A stretch of 35,128 bases of DNA from an uncultured Alphaproteobacteria bacterium (GTDB lineage: Bacteria; Pseudomonadota; Alphaproteobacteria; Caulobacterales; Caulobacteraceae). This document shows, one piece after another, positions 8,104-16,599 of this stretch. A model generated the notes under the pieces. It was not told the DNA's origin, ran no database searches, and saw only the letters and a list, made by a program, of their open reading frames with translations. The position numbers and the translations under genes are program-made. Position 1 is the first letter of the stretch. Each line of letters begins with the position of its first letter. The DNA is taken from positions 1 through 35,128 of the forward strand of contig CAITHQ010000160.1 in NCBI GenBank assembly GCA_903892305.1, read 5' to 3'.

Positions 8104-9495
8104 TTATTCGTCCCCGGTATCGCCGCCGCGCCCACTTGTCAGGCCAAGCGATTTGAGTTTGCGGTGGAGGGCTGATCGCTCCATGCCAATGAACGCAGCG
8201 GTCCGAGAAATATTGCCCGAAAAGCGCAGCATTTGGGCGTGCAGATATTCCCGTTCGAACAATTCCCGTGCCTCGCGCAGCGGCAGAGAGATAATCCGCT
8301 CCGCGCCAATGGCACCACCAGGCGCTGTCGGTGACACGTCCCCGGGCATCATTTCGGCGCTAATCAGGTCTGCGGGGTCACCGGCTGCCAGGATCAGCAT
8401 ACGCTCCACATTGTTTCGAAGCTGGCTTAGGTTTCCGGGCCATGGGCGGACCTGCAGCGCGGCCAGGGCGTCGTCTGCGAGGCGGCGGCGGGTCATGCCT
8501 GTGGCGTCACAAATTTTCTGGATGAAAAAGTCGACCAGTTCTGGGATGTCCTCCCGGCGCTCTGCAAGACCCGGGACCGAAATTGGCACCACATTGAGAC
8601 GATGGAATAGATCTTCCCTGAACCGGCCAGAGGCGATCTCATCTCTGAGATCTCGACAGGTCGATGACACCACGCGAACGTCGACCTGCACATCTGTTGA
8701 CCCGCCAACGCGACGAAACCTTTGTTCGACAAGAACCCGGAGAATACGGCTCTGGGTCTCACGGGGCATGTCCGCGACCTCGTCCAGGTAAAGCGTGCCC
8801 CCATGCGCCCGCTCAAAGACTCCGATTTTAGCTGGACGTCCGCCCTCGCCCTCCTGGCCGAACAATTCGACGTCCACCCGCTCTGGGGTCATGCCGGCGG
8901 CACTTATAACGAGAAACTCGCTCTTCCCGCGGGGACTGGCACCGTGGATCAAACGGGCGATTGTTTCCTTCCCGGCCCCTGGAGGGCCAGAAATTAGGAC
9001 GCGGCTGTTCGCACTGGCGAGCTTGGCAATCAGACCTCGCAGTTGCTGGGTCACCATGGACTTGCCGATCAACCCGTCGGGGACAATTGTCTGAGCCCTA
9101 AGACGGCGATTCTCACGCTTCAGCGTTGAGGACTCTAGGGCCCGTTCCACAGCCAACAGAAGGCGATCTGATTTGAAGGGTTTCTCGAGAAATTCGTAGG
9201 CCCCGCGCTTAATGGCGCTGACAGCCGTCTCGATATTCCCATGCCCAGAAATCATGATCACCGGCAGGTCGACATCGAGGGTGCGGACAAGATCTAACAA
9301 TTCGAGACCATCCATGCCGCCCCCTTGCATCCAAATGTCGAGCACAAGTATGGCGGGCTTGCGCGCACGAATGGCCGCTAGAGCAGTCTCAGAGTCATTT
9401 GCCGTACGGACGTCATAGCCTTCGTCCGACAAAATCCCGGCAACGAGATCTCGAATATCGGCTTCGTCGTCGACGACCAGGACATCAGCCGCCAT
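8104..9495 (-). CDS. ntrX: Response regulator NtrX (receiver, AAA+ and Fis-type HTH domains)
   Basis: VLVVDDEADIR...VLDIWMQGGGMDGLEL; Walker A GPPGAGKE; Walker B GGTLYLDEVADM; located next to NtrY. Confidence 0.93.
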   Translation of the reverse strand: MAADVLVVDDEADIRDLVAGILSDEGYDVRTANDSETALAAIRARKPAILVLDIWMQGGGMDGLELLDLVRTLDVDLPVIMISGHGNIETAVSAIKRGAYEFLEKPFKSDRLLLAVERALESSTLKRENRRLRAQTIVPDGLIGKSMVTQQLRGLIAKLASANSRVLISGPPGAGKETIARLIHGASPRGKSEFLVISAAGMTPERVDVELFGQEGEGGRPAKIGVFERAHGGTLYLDEVADMPRETQSRILRVLVEQRFRRVGGSTDVQVDVRVVSSTCRDLRDEIASGRFREDLFHRLNVVPISVPGLAERREDIPELVDFFIQKICDATGMTRRRLADDALAALQVRPWPGNLSQLRNNVERMLILAAGDPADLISAEMMPGDVSPTAPGGAIGAERIISLPLREARELFEREYLHAQMLRFSGNISRTAAFIGMERSALHRKLKSLGLTSGRGGDTGDE

Positions 9496-11716
9496 GGGTG
9501 ACCTCTACGGTTTTGGAAGCGTCCGAGCTTTCACTCGGATCTCCAGGGGTGATGGGTAATGACAAAATGGCCCTTGCACCGACACCCAGTGTGGAATCCG
9601 TGAGGACGAGCTCTCCGCCATGATCTTCGAGTATGCGCTTGACGATCGCGAGGCCTAGCCCGGTCCCCTTGTCTCTTGTGGTGACATAGGGCTCGGTAAG
9701 CCGGTCCCGATCCTTGGCCGGTAAGCCAAGGCCGTTATCCTCGATGGCAATCATCACAGATGTTGGTGTTTCAGTGATTACGACCGTAATCCGACCCTGT
9801 GGTTCGGGTGTACGAGCCAATCGTGCAAGTACCGCTTCCACGGCATTTTTCAGGACATTGGTCAGGGCCTGCGCAATCATACGGCCATCGGCACGCACCT
9901 CAACCGACCCCAGGGGTTCAGCCAGGGTGATATCAATATCGGGGTTGGCAACCCTCTGCGCAAAGACCGCCTCTCTCACCAGCTCTTCCACATAATACAG
10001 CGCAAATGTGGGTGTCGGCATTCTGGCAAAGGAAGAGAACTCATCAACCATGCGACCAATGTCGCCGACCTGTCGCACGATGGTTTCAGTACAGCGATCA
10101 AAGGTCTCCAGATCGCTCGGCTGGATCCCGCTTCGGAATTTGCGCCGGATACGTTCAGCCGAGAGCTGGATTGGGGTCAGGGGATTCTTGATTTCGTGTG
10201 CGATCCTGCGAGCCACATCGCGCCACGCTGCATTGCGTTGGGCTGAGACCAAGCGGGTGATGTCGTCGAAAGTCAGGACGAGACCTTCCTCGCTACGACT
10301 GGCGCGAACACGCAAGCGCCGCGTTTCCTTTGTCCGAGACACATCCACCTCGCACTCGGCGCTTCCGGCCAGACCGGCATCACGAGCAATCGAAACCAAT
10401 TCTGGTGCGACCATTTCGAGGTTGAGGCCATGTCCCCGGTCCCCTGGAAGATCAAGGAGAGAGACCGCCTGACGATTAGCCGCCGATATCCGTCCCTGAG
10501 CATCGGTGGCCAGGACTCCTGCCGAGACTTCAGAAAGGACGGTCTCGATGAAACGGCTACGCTGCTGGGCTTCGTCGCTGGCCAAGGTCAGGGCATGCTG
10601 CTGTTGTTGCAGGTCACGTGTCATATTGTTGAAAGCGTGAGACAGGACGGCGATTTCCTCTGGGTCATTCTCCGCATCAACCCTGGCTGAAAGGTCACCT
10701 CCAGCAACCTTGCCGGCGGCCTGAACCAATCGACTGACAGGCCCAGAAATCGCATTTGCAGCGGCCATGCCGAGCCAGACTGCACCAACCAAAACCAGCA
10801 GCGCCGTTTCAGCATATGAAAGCGCGAACACAGTTTGGATGCGCTGACGACTTTGCGCCGCCTCCCGATATGACCCGAGAGAAGCTTCCGCCTCAGTTAG
10901 ATTATCAACAATGCCATTCTCGATCGGACGCGACAGGTACAGATAGGCATCGGAGTATGACTTTAGCCTGTAGAGGCTGCGACTGAGGTCCGATGAGACG
11001 AAAATGTCTCCTTCATCAGCGGCCTTGAATCCAGACTCTGGCGGAATGGCGAAAGCCGGTGCCTTACCGATTTCCGCGCGCGCTAGAATACGGCCCTGGC
11101 GATCAATGAGATAGGCCGCCTGAAACCCCTGATCGGCAGCCTGTTGCGCAAGGAAATGGCTGAAGGTCACGGGGCTTGTCTGAAGCGCCCCAGACGCACG
11201 ATTGAGATCGTCAGACATCAGCGCAACGTGATCACTCACATAACGCTTTTGCTCTTCCATATAGGATCGAAAAACGGTCGCCGAGTTTTCGACAACAGTC
11301 TGAACGCGGGTCGAGAACCAGTCGTCAACACCACGATTCACCAATACGCCTGAAAAGAAAAACACTACGAGGGCTGGTGCCATGGCGGCGAAGGCAAAGG
11401 TGGTGACAAATCGCAAATGCAGCCGCGCGCCGGCGTCACTAGATTGCGCATCCAAGAGCTCTAGCAACCGGATGCCGACCGCTGCCGCTAGGAAGAAGAT
11501 CAAGACGAGGTTGAAACCAAGTATGATCAGAATATTCCGGCTCGCCGGCGCTAAGGGGCCGGTTTCCGGAGGAGAGGCTGCCAATAGGATGGCGATAGCG
11601 GTTAAAAGCAGCGCCAGGACATAGGCACCGACAAGGGCGTAGCGGGACTGCACAAGACGCCATATCCGGGCGGCCTTGGAGATATTCGCCTCAATCGGAT
11701 GTGCGGCAATGGTCAT
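9485..11716 (-). CDS. ntrY: Sensor histidine kinase NtrY
   Basis: Several TM segments, HAMP/PAS-like region, H-box [26 protein letters not shown], ATPase motif GLGLAIVKRILEDHGG. Confidence 0.94.
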   Translation of the reverse strand: MTIAAHPIEANISKAARIWRLVQSRYALVGAYVLALLLTAIAILLAASPPETGPLAPASRNILIILGFNLVLIFFLAAAVGIRLLELLDAQSSDAGARLHLRFVTTFAFAAMAPALVVFFFSGVLVNRGVDDWFSTRVQTVVENSATVFRSYMEEQKRYVSDHVALMSDDLNRASGALQTSPVTFSHFLAQQAADQGFQAAYLIDRQGRILARAEIGKAPAFAIPPESGFKAADEGDIFVSSDLSRSLYRLKSYSDAYLYLSRPIENGIVDNLTEAEASLGSYREAAQSRQRIQTVFALSYAETALLVLVGAVWLGMAAANAISGPVSRLVQAAGKVAGGDLSARVDAENDPEEIAVLSHAFNNMTRDLQQQQHALTLASDEAQQRSRFIETVLSEVSAGVLATDAQGRISAANRQAVSLLDLPGDRGHGLNLEMVAPELVSIARDAGLAGSAECEVDVSRTKETRRLRVRASRSEEGLVLTFDDITRLVSAQRNAAWRDVARRIAHEIKNPLTPIQLSAERIRRKFRSGIQPSDLETFDRCTETIVRQVGDIGRMVDEFSSFARMPTPTFALYYVEELVREAVFAQRVANPDIDITLAEPLGSVEVRADGRMIAQALTNVLKNAVEAVLARLARTPEPQGRITVVITETPTSVMIAIEDNGLGLPAKDRDRLTEPYVTTRDKGTGLGLAIVKRILEDHGGELVLTDSTLGVGARAILSLPITPGDPSESSDASKTVEVTHGG

Positions 11717-11781
11717 CAGCGTGGCAAGATAGTCTCACCTGTACCCTGAATTCAACACCGATGTGGCAGATGGGGCACTTA

Positions 11782-13209
11782 TTAGCGGCGCCCAGATCTC
11801 ATCTCCACCCCCAGATCCTGGATCTTTTTTCTAAGGGTATTTCGGTTCAGTCCCAGAATTTCGGCCGCACGCACTTGGTTACCCCGCGTGGCCGCCAAGG
11901 TAAGGTGGATCAAGGGGCGCTCAATTTCCTCTAGGACGCGATCATAGAGCCCCACAGGCGGGATCCCATCGAGTTGCTCAGCAAAATAGCTAGCCAAATG
12001 GCGCTCCACCAATTGGGCGAGAGAGACCGGCCCTTCCTGCCCGATGATAGGTGCCTGATGATCTGCCAATTCCTTATCGACGATCCGCGCTGTAATTAGG
12101 TCTTCGCCATAAAGGGCACAAACCCGGCGAATGAGATTTTCCAACTCTCGAACATTGCCCGGCCAAGCGTGCGTTTTAAGCCGATCAAGGGCACTGCTAT
12201 CGATCGTTTTAGAGGGCAAACCCTCACGGTTTGCTCTGAGTAGAAACGCGCGCGCGAGATCCGGGATATCTTCTGTGCGATCTCGCAAGGGCGGCAGGCG
12301 TAGGGGGGCCACATTCAGACGGAAAAAGAGGTCTTCCCGAAACAGACCCTGCTGGATCAACCCGCGGAGATCGCGATTGGTCGCAGCGATAATTCGAGCA
12401 TTTGGCCTGCGTCCCGTCTTGGGGTTGATGGCCGCTTCAGTGCCATCAATGACCCGCAGCAAGCGGGTCTGCGCATCCAAAGGCATGTCGCCGATTTCAT
12501 CTAAGAACAGGGTTCCACCGTCGGCCTCGACGAGTTTGCCGTAGTCCCCGTCCTCACGCCCAAAGAGTTCAACCTCAACACGCTCCCGTGGGACCGCAGC
12601 CAAATTGATAACAACGAATTTGCCATCCTTTCGCCGTCCCATGTCGTGCAAGGCGCGGGCGACCAATTCCTTACCCGTTCCGCTTTCCCCGGTGATCAGA
12701 ACCGTCAGGTCAGCCCCAACCAGACGCGCTATGGTCCGATAGACATCCTGCATGGGACCAGACCGCCCGATCAGCGGTAGGCGTTCGTCCCGTACGGCGC
12801 GTGCTTGAGCCTTGGACGCCTCGCTATCAGCTGGCCGGGACAGGGCCCGGCGGGCCACAGAGGTCATGTCATCCAAGTCAAAGGGCTTTGCGATATAGTC
12901 AAAGGCCCCGACTTCGGCAGCGCTCACTGCGGTCAGAAGGGTGTTTTGGGCGCTCATCACAATTACGGGCAGCTTAGGACGCTCTTTGCGGATGCGCGGC
13001 AGCACATCGAAGACATTTTCATCGGGCATCATAACGTCGGTAATGACGAGATCCCCCTCGCCTTCTGAGACCCATTTAAGCAAGGTTGTCGCATTGCCCG
13101 TCGCGCGCACTTGGTATCCTAGCCGCGTAAAGGCCTGACTTAGGACAAGACGGATCGAGCCATCATCGTCGGCGATAAGTATCTTCTTGTTGGCGTTGTT
13201 CGTGCTCAT
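11782..13209 (-). CDS. ntrC: Response regulator NtrC (nitrogen regulation)
   Basis: [11 protein letters not shown], phospho-acceptor region [12 protein letters not shown], Walker A GESGTGKE, Walker [38 protein letters not shown]; pairs with ntrB. Confidence 0.94.
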   Translation of the reverse strand: MSTNNANKKILIADDDGSIRLVLSQAFTRLGYQVRATGNATTLLKWVSEGEGDLVITDVMMPDENVFDVLPRIRKERPKLPVIVMSAQNTLLTAVSAAEVGAFDYIAKPFDLDDMTSVARRALSRPADSEASKAQARAVRDERLPLIGRSGPMQDVYRTIARLVGADLTVLITGESGTGKELVARALHDMGRRKDGKFVVINLAAVPRERVEVELFGREDGDYGKLVEADGGTLFLDEIGDMPLDAQTRLLRVIDGTEAAINPKTGRRPNARIIAATNRDLRGLIQQGLFREDLFFRLNVAPLRLPPLRDRTEDIPDLARAFLLRANREGLPSKTIDSSALDRLKTHAWPGNVRELENLIRRVCALYGEDLITARIVDKELADHQAPIIGQEGPVSLAQLVERHLASYFAEQLDGIPPVGLYDRVLEEIERPLIHLTLAATRGNQVRAAEILGLNRNTLRKKIQDLGVEMRSGRR

Positions 13210-14327
13210 GCCAGGGTGTCCTCATCCGTAACAATTGGCAGCAGCACGCGGAATGTCGTGCGACCTGGCTCGGAGTCAAAGTCGATCAGACCGCCATGGG
13301 CGGACACCAGCTTAGAAACCAAGGCAAGCCCAAGGCCGGCGCCATTGGCCTTGGTGGTTACAAAAGGCTGGAACAGGCTCTCGCGCAGGTGTGCAGGCAC
13401 CCCTGGTCCATTGTCTTGAATGCGAATTTCCAGAGGTGCCCCGCGCAGATTTTGGCCCTGGGCAGCTCGCACCCGAACTCCATGACGGAAGGCGGTCTGG
13501 ATAATGATCTCACCGCGATTGTCGCCTCTGGAGTGTGCGGCCTCGGCGGCATTCTTCACAAGATTTAGGAAGACCTGAATGAGTTGGTCCTCATCCCCAG
13601 GGGTCAGCGGCAGGGAGGGATCATAACGCTCCCGCAGAACCAGCCCATCGGCAACCCCATTGGCCGCCAAAGCCCGGACGCGGTCGAGCACCTGGTGAAT
13701 ATTGATAGGCTTGCAGTCTGGAAGCGCGTCGTCAGAAAATGCCTCCATGCGATCTACGAGGCGCCGCACACGATCGGTCTCATCGACGATCAATTGGGCC
13801 AAGGGCGTGTCCTCTGAACGTGCGCCAGCCTTCAGCAGTTGGGCAGCCCCCCGGATTCCGGCCAAGGGATTCTTGATCTCGTGCGCCAGCATGCGACCGA
13901 GGCCGACAATGGTTCTCAAACCCGCGGCCTCTGCACCGCCCCGCTCAGCTGCAAGATGGCCGCCTTTTACATGTAAGGTCAGGAGGACCGACCCGTCTCC
14001 CAAGGGCACTGCCGCCCCGTCTGCCTCGAACGACGGTAGGCCGAAAAGGGAAATCTCAACCTCGCGTTCGCGGACGGGTACATTTTCTTCCAATGCCCGA
14101 TTGAGCAAGGAGACTAGCGCGGAGCCCTGCGGTAGCGCCGCTCCGAACCGGCCGCGGGACAGCAAACTTAGGCCCTGACCAAACAAGCGCTCAGCCGCTT
14201 CGTTGGCGGCGACCAGCGCCCCATCTCCACTGACGATGAGCGCAGGTTCTGGCGAAAAATCGAAGGCCGCTGCCTTGAGGGCGCTCAAATCCGGGGTCAA
14301 GGCAGATGTTTGAAATCGAGATGTCAT
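13206..14327 (-). CDS. ntrB: Sensor histidine kinase NtrB
   Basis: PAS-like N-terminus, H-box [38 protein letters not shown]. The ATG at 14327 overlaps the dusB stop by 4 nt. Confidence 0.93.
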   Translation of the reverse strand: MTSRFQTSALTPDLSALKAAAFDFSPEPALIVSGDGALVAANEAAERLFGQGLSLLSRGRFGAALPQGSALVSLLNRALEENVPVREREVEISLFGLPSFEADGAAVPLGDGSVLLTLHVKGGHLAAERGGAEAAGLRTIVGLGRMLAHEIKNPLAGIRGAAQLLKAGARSEDTPLAQLIVDETDRVRRLVDRMEAFSDDALPDCKPINIHQVLDRVRALAANGVADGLVLRERYDPSLPLTPGDEDQLIQVFLNLVKNAAEAAHSRGDNRGEIIIQTAFRHGVRVRAAQGQNLRGAPLEIRIQDNGPGVPAHLRESLFQPFVTTKANGAGLGLALVSKLVSAHGGLIDFDSEPGRTTFRVLLPIVTDEDTLA

Positions 14328-15334
14328 GCTGCCAATTTCTCCCAAGGCTGCTGCCAAAGCGCGGTGAGCCCAGCGACGATAAGCGCTGGATCCACCATGC
14401 GACAAAGGCTTTGCCGCTCCAATCTCAGCGATGCAGGGTCAAGCACGCTGGGTGCCTGATCAACATAGGCGGCAAGGTGTTTTCGGAAGACCTTCAGCCC
14501 GATGCGTTCGCCATAAAACTTCAAGCACTCATCGAAATGCGAAAGGACAATGGCCAGTCGCTCAACCTGGTCTGGCGCACTGAAGGGCTTACCATTCAGG
14601 CCGGCCTCAATCTCTGCGGCAATCCAGGGTCGACCGTAGACCGCCCGACCGACCATCACACCATCTGCCCCGGATTGAGCTAGGGCACGACGCGCCGAGT
14701 CCAAGTCATGAATGTCGCCATTCACAATCACGGGAATGCCAACAGCGTTTTTCACATGTGCAACGGCGTCCCAATCGGCCGCGCCTTTGTAAAACTGACA
14801 CCGAGTACGCCCGTGAACTGTTACGGCCTTGATCCCCAAGGATTCGGCGGTCATGGCGAGTGCGGGCGCAGTCTTCGAGGCCATGTCCCAGCCCAAGCGC
14901 ATTTTCACGGTCACCGGAATATCTACAGCCTGAACCGCCGCCGCCATCAGTCGCGCTGCCAGTTCTGGCTCTCGCATCAGGGCTGATCCTGCCGCAGCAC
15001 CGCTGGTGACTTCCTTGGCAGGGCAACCGAAGTTGAGATCAATAATATGAGCGCCTGCATCGGCCGCCAGCTTCGCAGCTTTTGCAATGTGGTCGGGATC
15101 ACGGCCAACCAATTGAACTACCATAAGTGGCAATCCTTCGCCAACAGCTGCGCGGCGAACCACGTCTGGTCGTCCGCGGGCAAAATCAGCGCTAGCGACC
15201 ATCTCAGTCGCGACATATGTTGCCCCAAGACGAGACGCCGCCCGCCTGAAGGGCAGGTCCGAGACCCCCGTCATTGGCGCGATCCAGACGCGGCCAGCCA
15301 CCAGGGTTTCACCGATTTTGAGCCCATTGCTCAT
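14324..15334 (-). CDS. dusB: tRNA-dihydrouridine synthase DusB (NifR3 family)
   Basis: IAPMTGVSDLPFRR, DLNFGCPAKEVTSGAAAGSALMR, VTVHGRTRCQFYKGAADW. Confidence 0.94.
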   Translation of the reverse strand: MSNGLKIGETLVAGRVWIAPMTGVSDLPFRRAASRLGATYVATEMVASADFARGRPDVVRRAAVGEGLPLMVVQLVGRDPDHIAKAAKLAADAGAHIIDLNFGCPAKEVTSGAAAGSALMREPELAARLMAAAVQAVDIPVTVKMRLGWDMASKTAPALAMTAESLGIKAVTVHGRTRCQFYKGAADWDAVAHVKNAVGIPVIVNGDIHDLDSARRALAQSGADGVMVGRAVYGRPWIAAEIEAGLNGKPFSAPDQVERLAIVLSHFDECLKFYGERIGLKVFRKHLAAYVDQAPSVLDPASLRLERQSLCRMVDPALIVAGLTALWQQPWEKLAA

Positions 15335-15453
15335 AAAATAGACACTCCATTCGCCCTCTTTTTAGGCAATATCCTAGGTGAGGTAAAGCCCGGAGTTTGG
15401 ATTTACAACGCAGGCGGGCTGGACAAGACCTTTGGGCAGCCTAAACAGCGCTC

Positions 15454-16599
15454 ATGAAGGTATCCGCTATCGTCGTCGCTGCCGGTGCCAGCCTTCGCGC
15501 TGGACCCGGCACCCCAAAGCCATGGCGCCTGCTGGCGGGACGCACCGTTTTGCTTTGGTCCGTCGAAGCCTTCGCCGCCGCAGGCGTTGACGACATCGTG
15601 GTCGTTGTTGCACTGGGCTGGGAGGATGCCGCTAGGCAAGAGTTGACCGGACTTAGCGGGTGGCGGTGCGTGCTTGGGGGCGCAACCCGGGCGCTCTCCG
15701 TACAGGCGGGTCTAAGGGCGCTTGAAATGCCGGACGACCGCATCGTGATGATCCACGATGCCGCGCGCCCGCTCCTGAAGCCAAAGCACATTGGTGATCT
15801 GGTTGAAGCCCTTGAAACCGCCGATGGTGCCTTGCCCGCCATCCCTGTGGCAGACACCCTGAAGCGGCGGACACAGGACCGTCTTGAAACGGTTTCACGA
15901 GAGGGATTGTGGCGCGCCCAAACTCCGCAGGCCTTCCGACTTGGCTCGATCCGCGCGGCGTATCTTAGCTGGCCGGCAGACAAGGAACCGACAGATGATG
16001 CCTCAGTTATGGAACACGCGGGCGGAAAGATTGCCCTCATTCCAGGCGATTCCTGCCTCTTGAAACTGACCTATCCAGAGGATTTCGACATGGCAGAGGC
16101 CTTGGTTCAAGGGCAAAGAACTACCCGTGTTGGCTTTGGCATTGATGCCCACCGGTGGGGCCCAGGAGACGCGGTCTGGTTATGCGGCGTGGAGATTGCT
16201 CATAGCCAGACACTGATCGGTCATTCCGATGCAGACGCGGGCCTACACGCTCTCACCGACGCCCTGCTGGGTGCCCTGGGTGAGGGGGATATTGGCGAAC
16301 ACTTCCCGCCGACCGATCCGCAATGGCGTGGCGCATCATCAGATAGGTTCTTGGCCTTTGCCGCTGAACGGGTGCGACAACGGGGCGGTCGGATCACCAA
16401 TGTGGATGTGACTCTGGTGTGTGAGAAACCAAAAATCCGACCTCATAGAGACGCCATGCGGCAGCGACTTGCCGATATTCTGGCCATTAATCTAGATCAG
16501 GTGAGCGTGAAGGCGACCACAACCGAGGGCATGGGTTTTACCGGCCGAGGCGAAGGCCTGATGGCCCAGGCCGTGGCGACATTGGACCTTCCAGCCTAG
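15454..16599 (+). CDS. ispDF: Bifunctional IspD/IspF (MEP pathway)
   Basis: IspD domain VVAAGASLRAGPGTPKPW, then IspF domain RVGFGIDAHRW...GHSDADAGLHALTDALLGALGEGDIGEHFP...KATTTEGMGFTGRGEG. Confidence 0.95.
   Translation: MKVSAIVVAAGASLRAGPGTPKPWRLLAGRTVLLWSVEAFAAAGVDDIVVVVALGWEDAARQELTGLSGWRCVLGGATRALSVQAGLRALEMPDDRIVMIHDAARPLLKPKHIGDLVEALETADGALPAIPVADTLKRRTQDRLETVSREGLWRAQTPQAFRLGSIRAAYLSWPADKEPTDDASVMEHAGGKIALIPGDSCLLKLTYPEDFDMAEALVQGQRTTRVGFGIDAHRWGPGDAVWLCGVEIAHSQTLIGHSDADAGLHALTDALLGALGEGDIGEHFPPTDPQWRGASSDRFLAFAAERVRQRGGRITNVDVTLVCEKPKIRPHRDAMRQRLADILAINLDQVSVKATTTEGMGFTGRGEGLMAQAVATLDLPA

Noticed and set aside
8093-8791. 232-aa plus-strand ORF opposite ntrX
   Set aside because: Antisense shadow; low-complexity Arg/Ser translation and no recognisable motif.
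15441-16040. 199-aa minus-strand ORF opposite ispDF
   Set aside because: Antisense shadow of a conserved bifunctional enzyme; Ser/Arg-rich with no domain signal.
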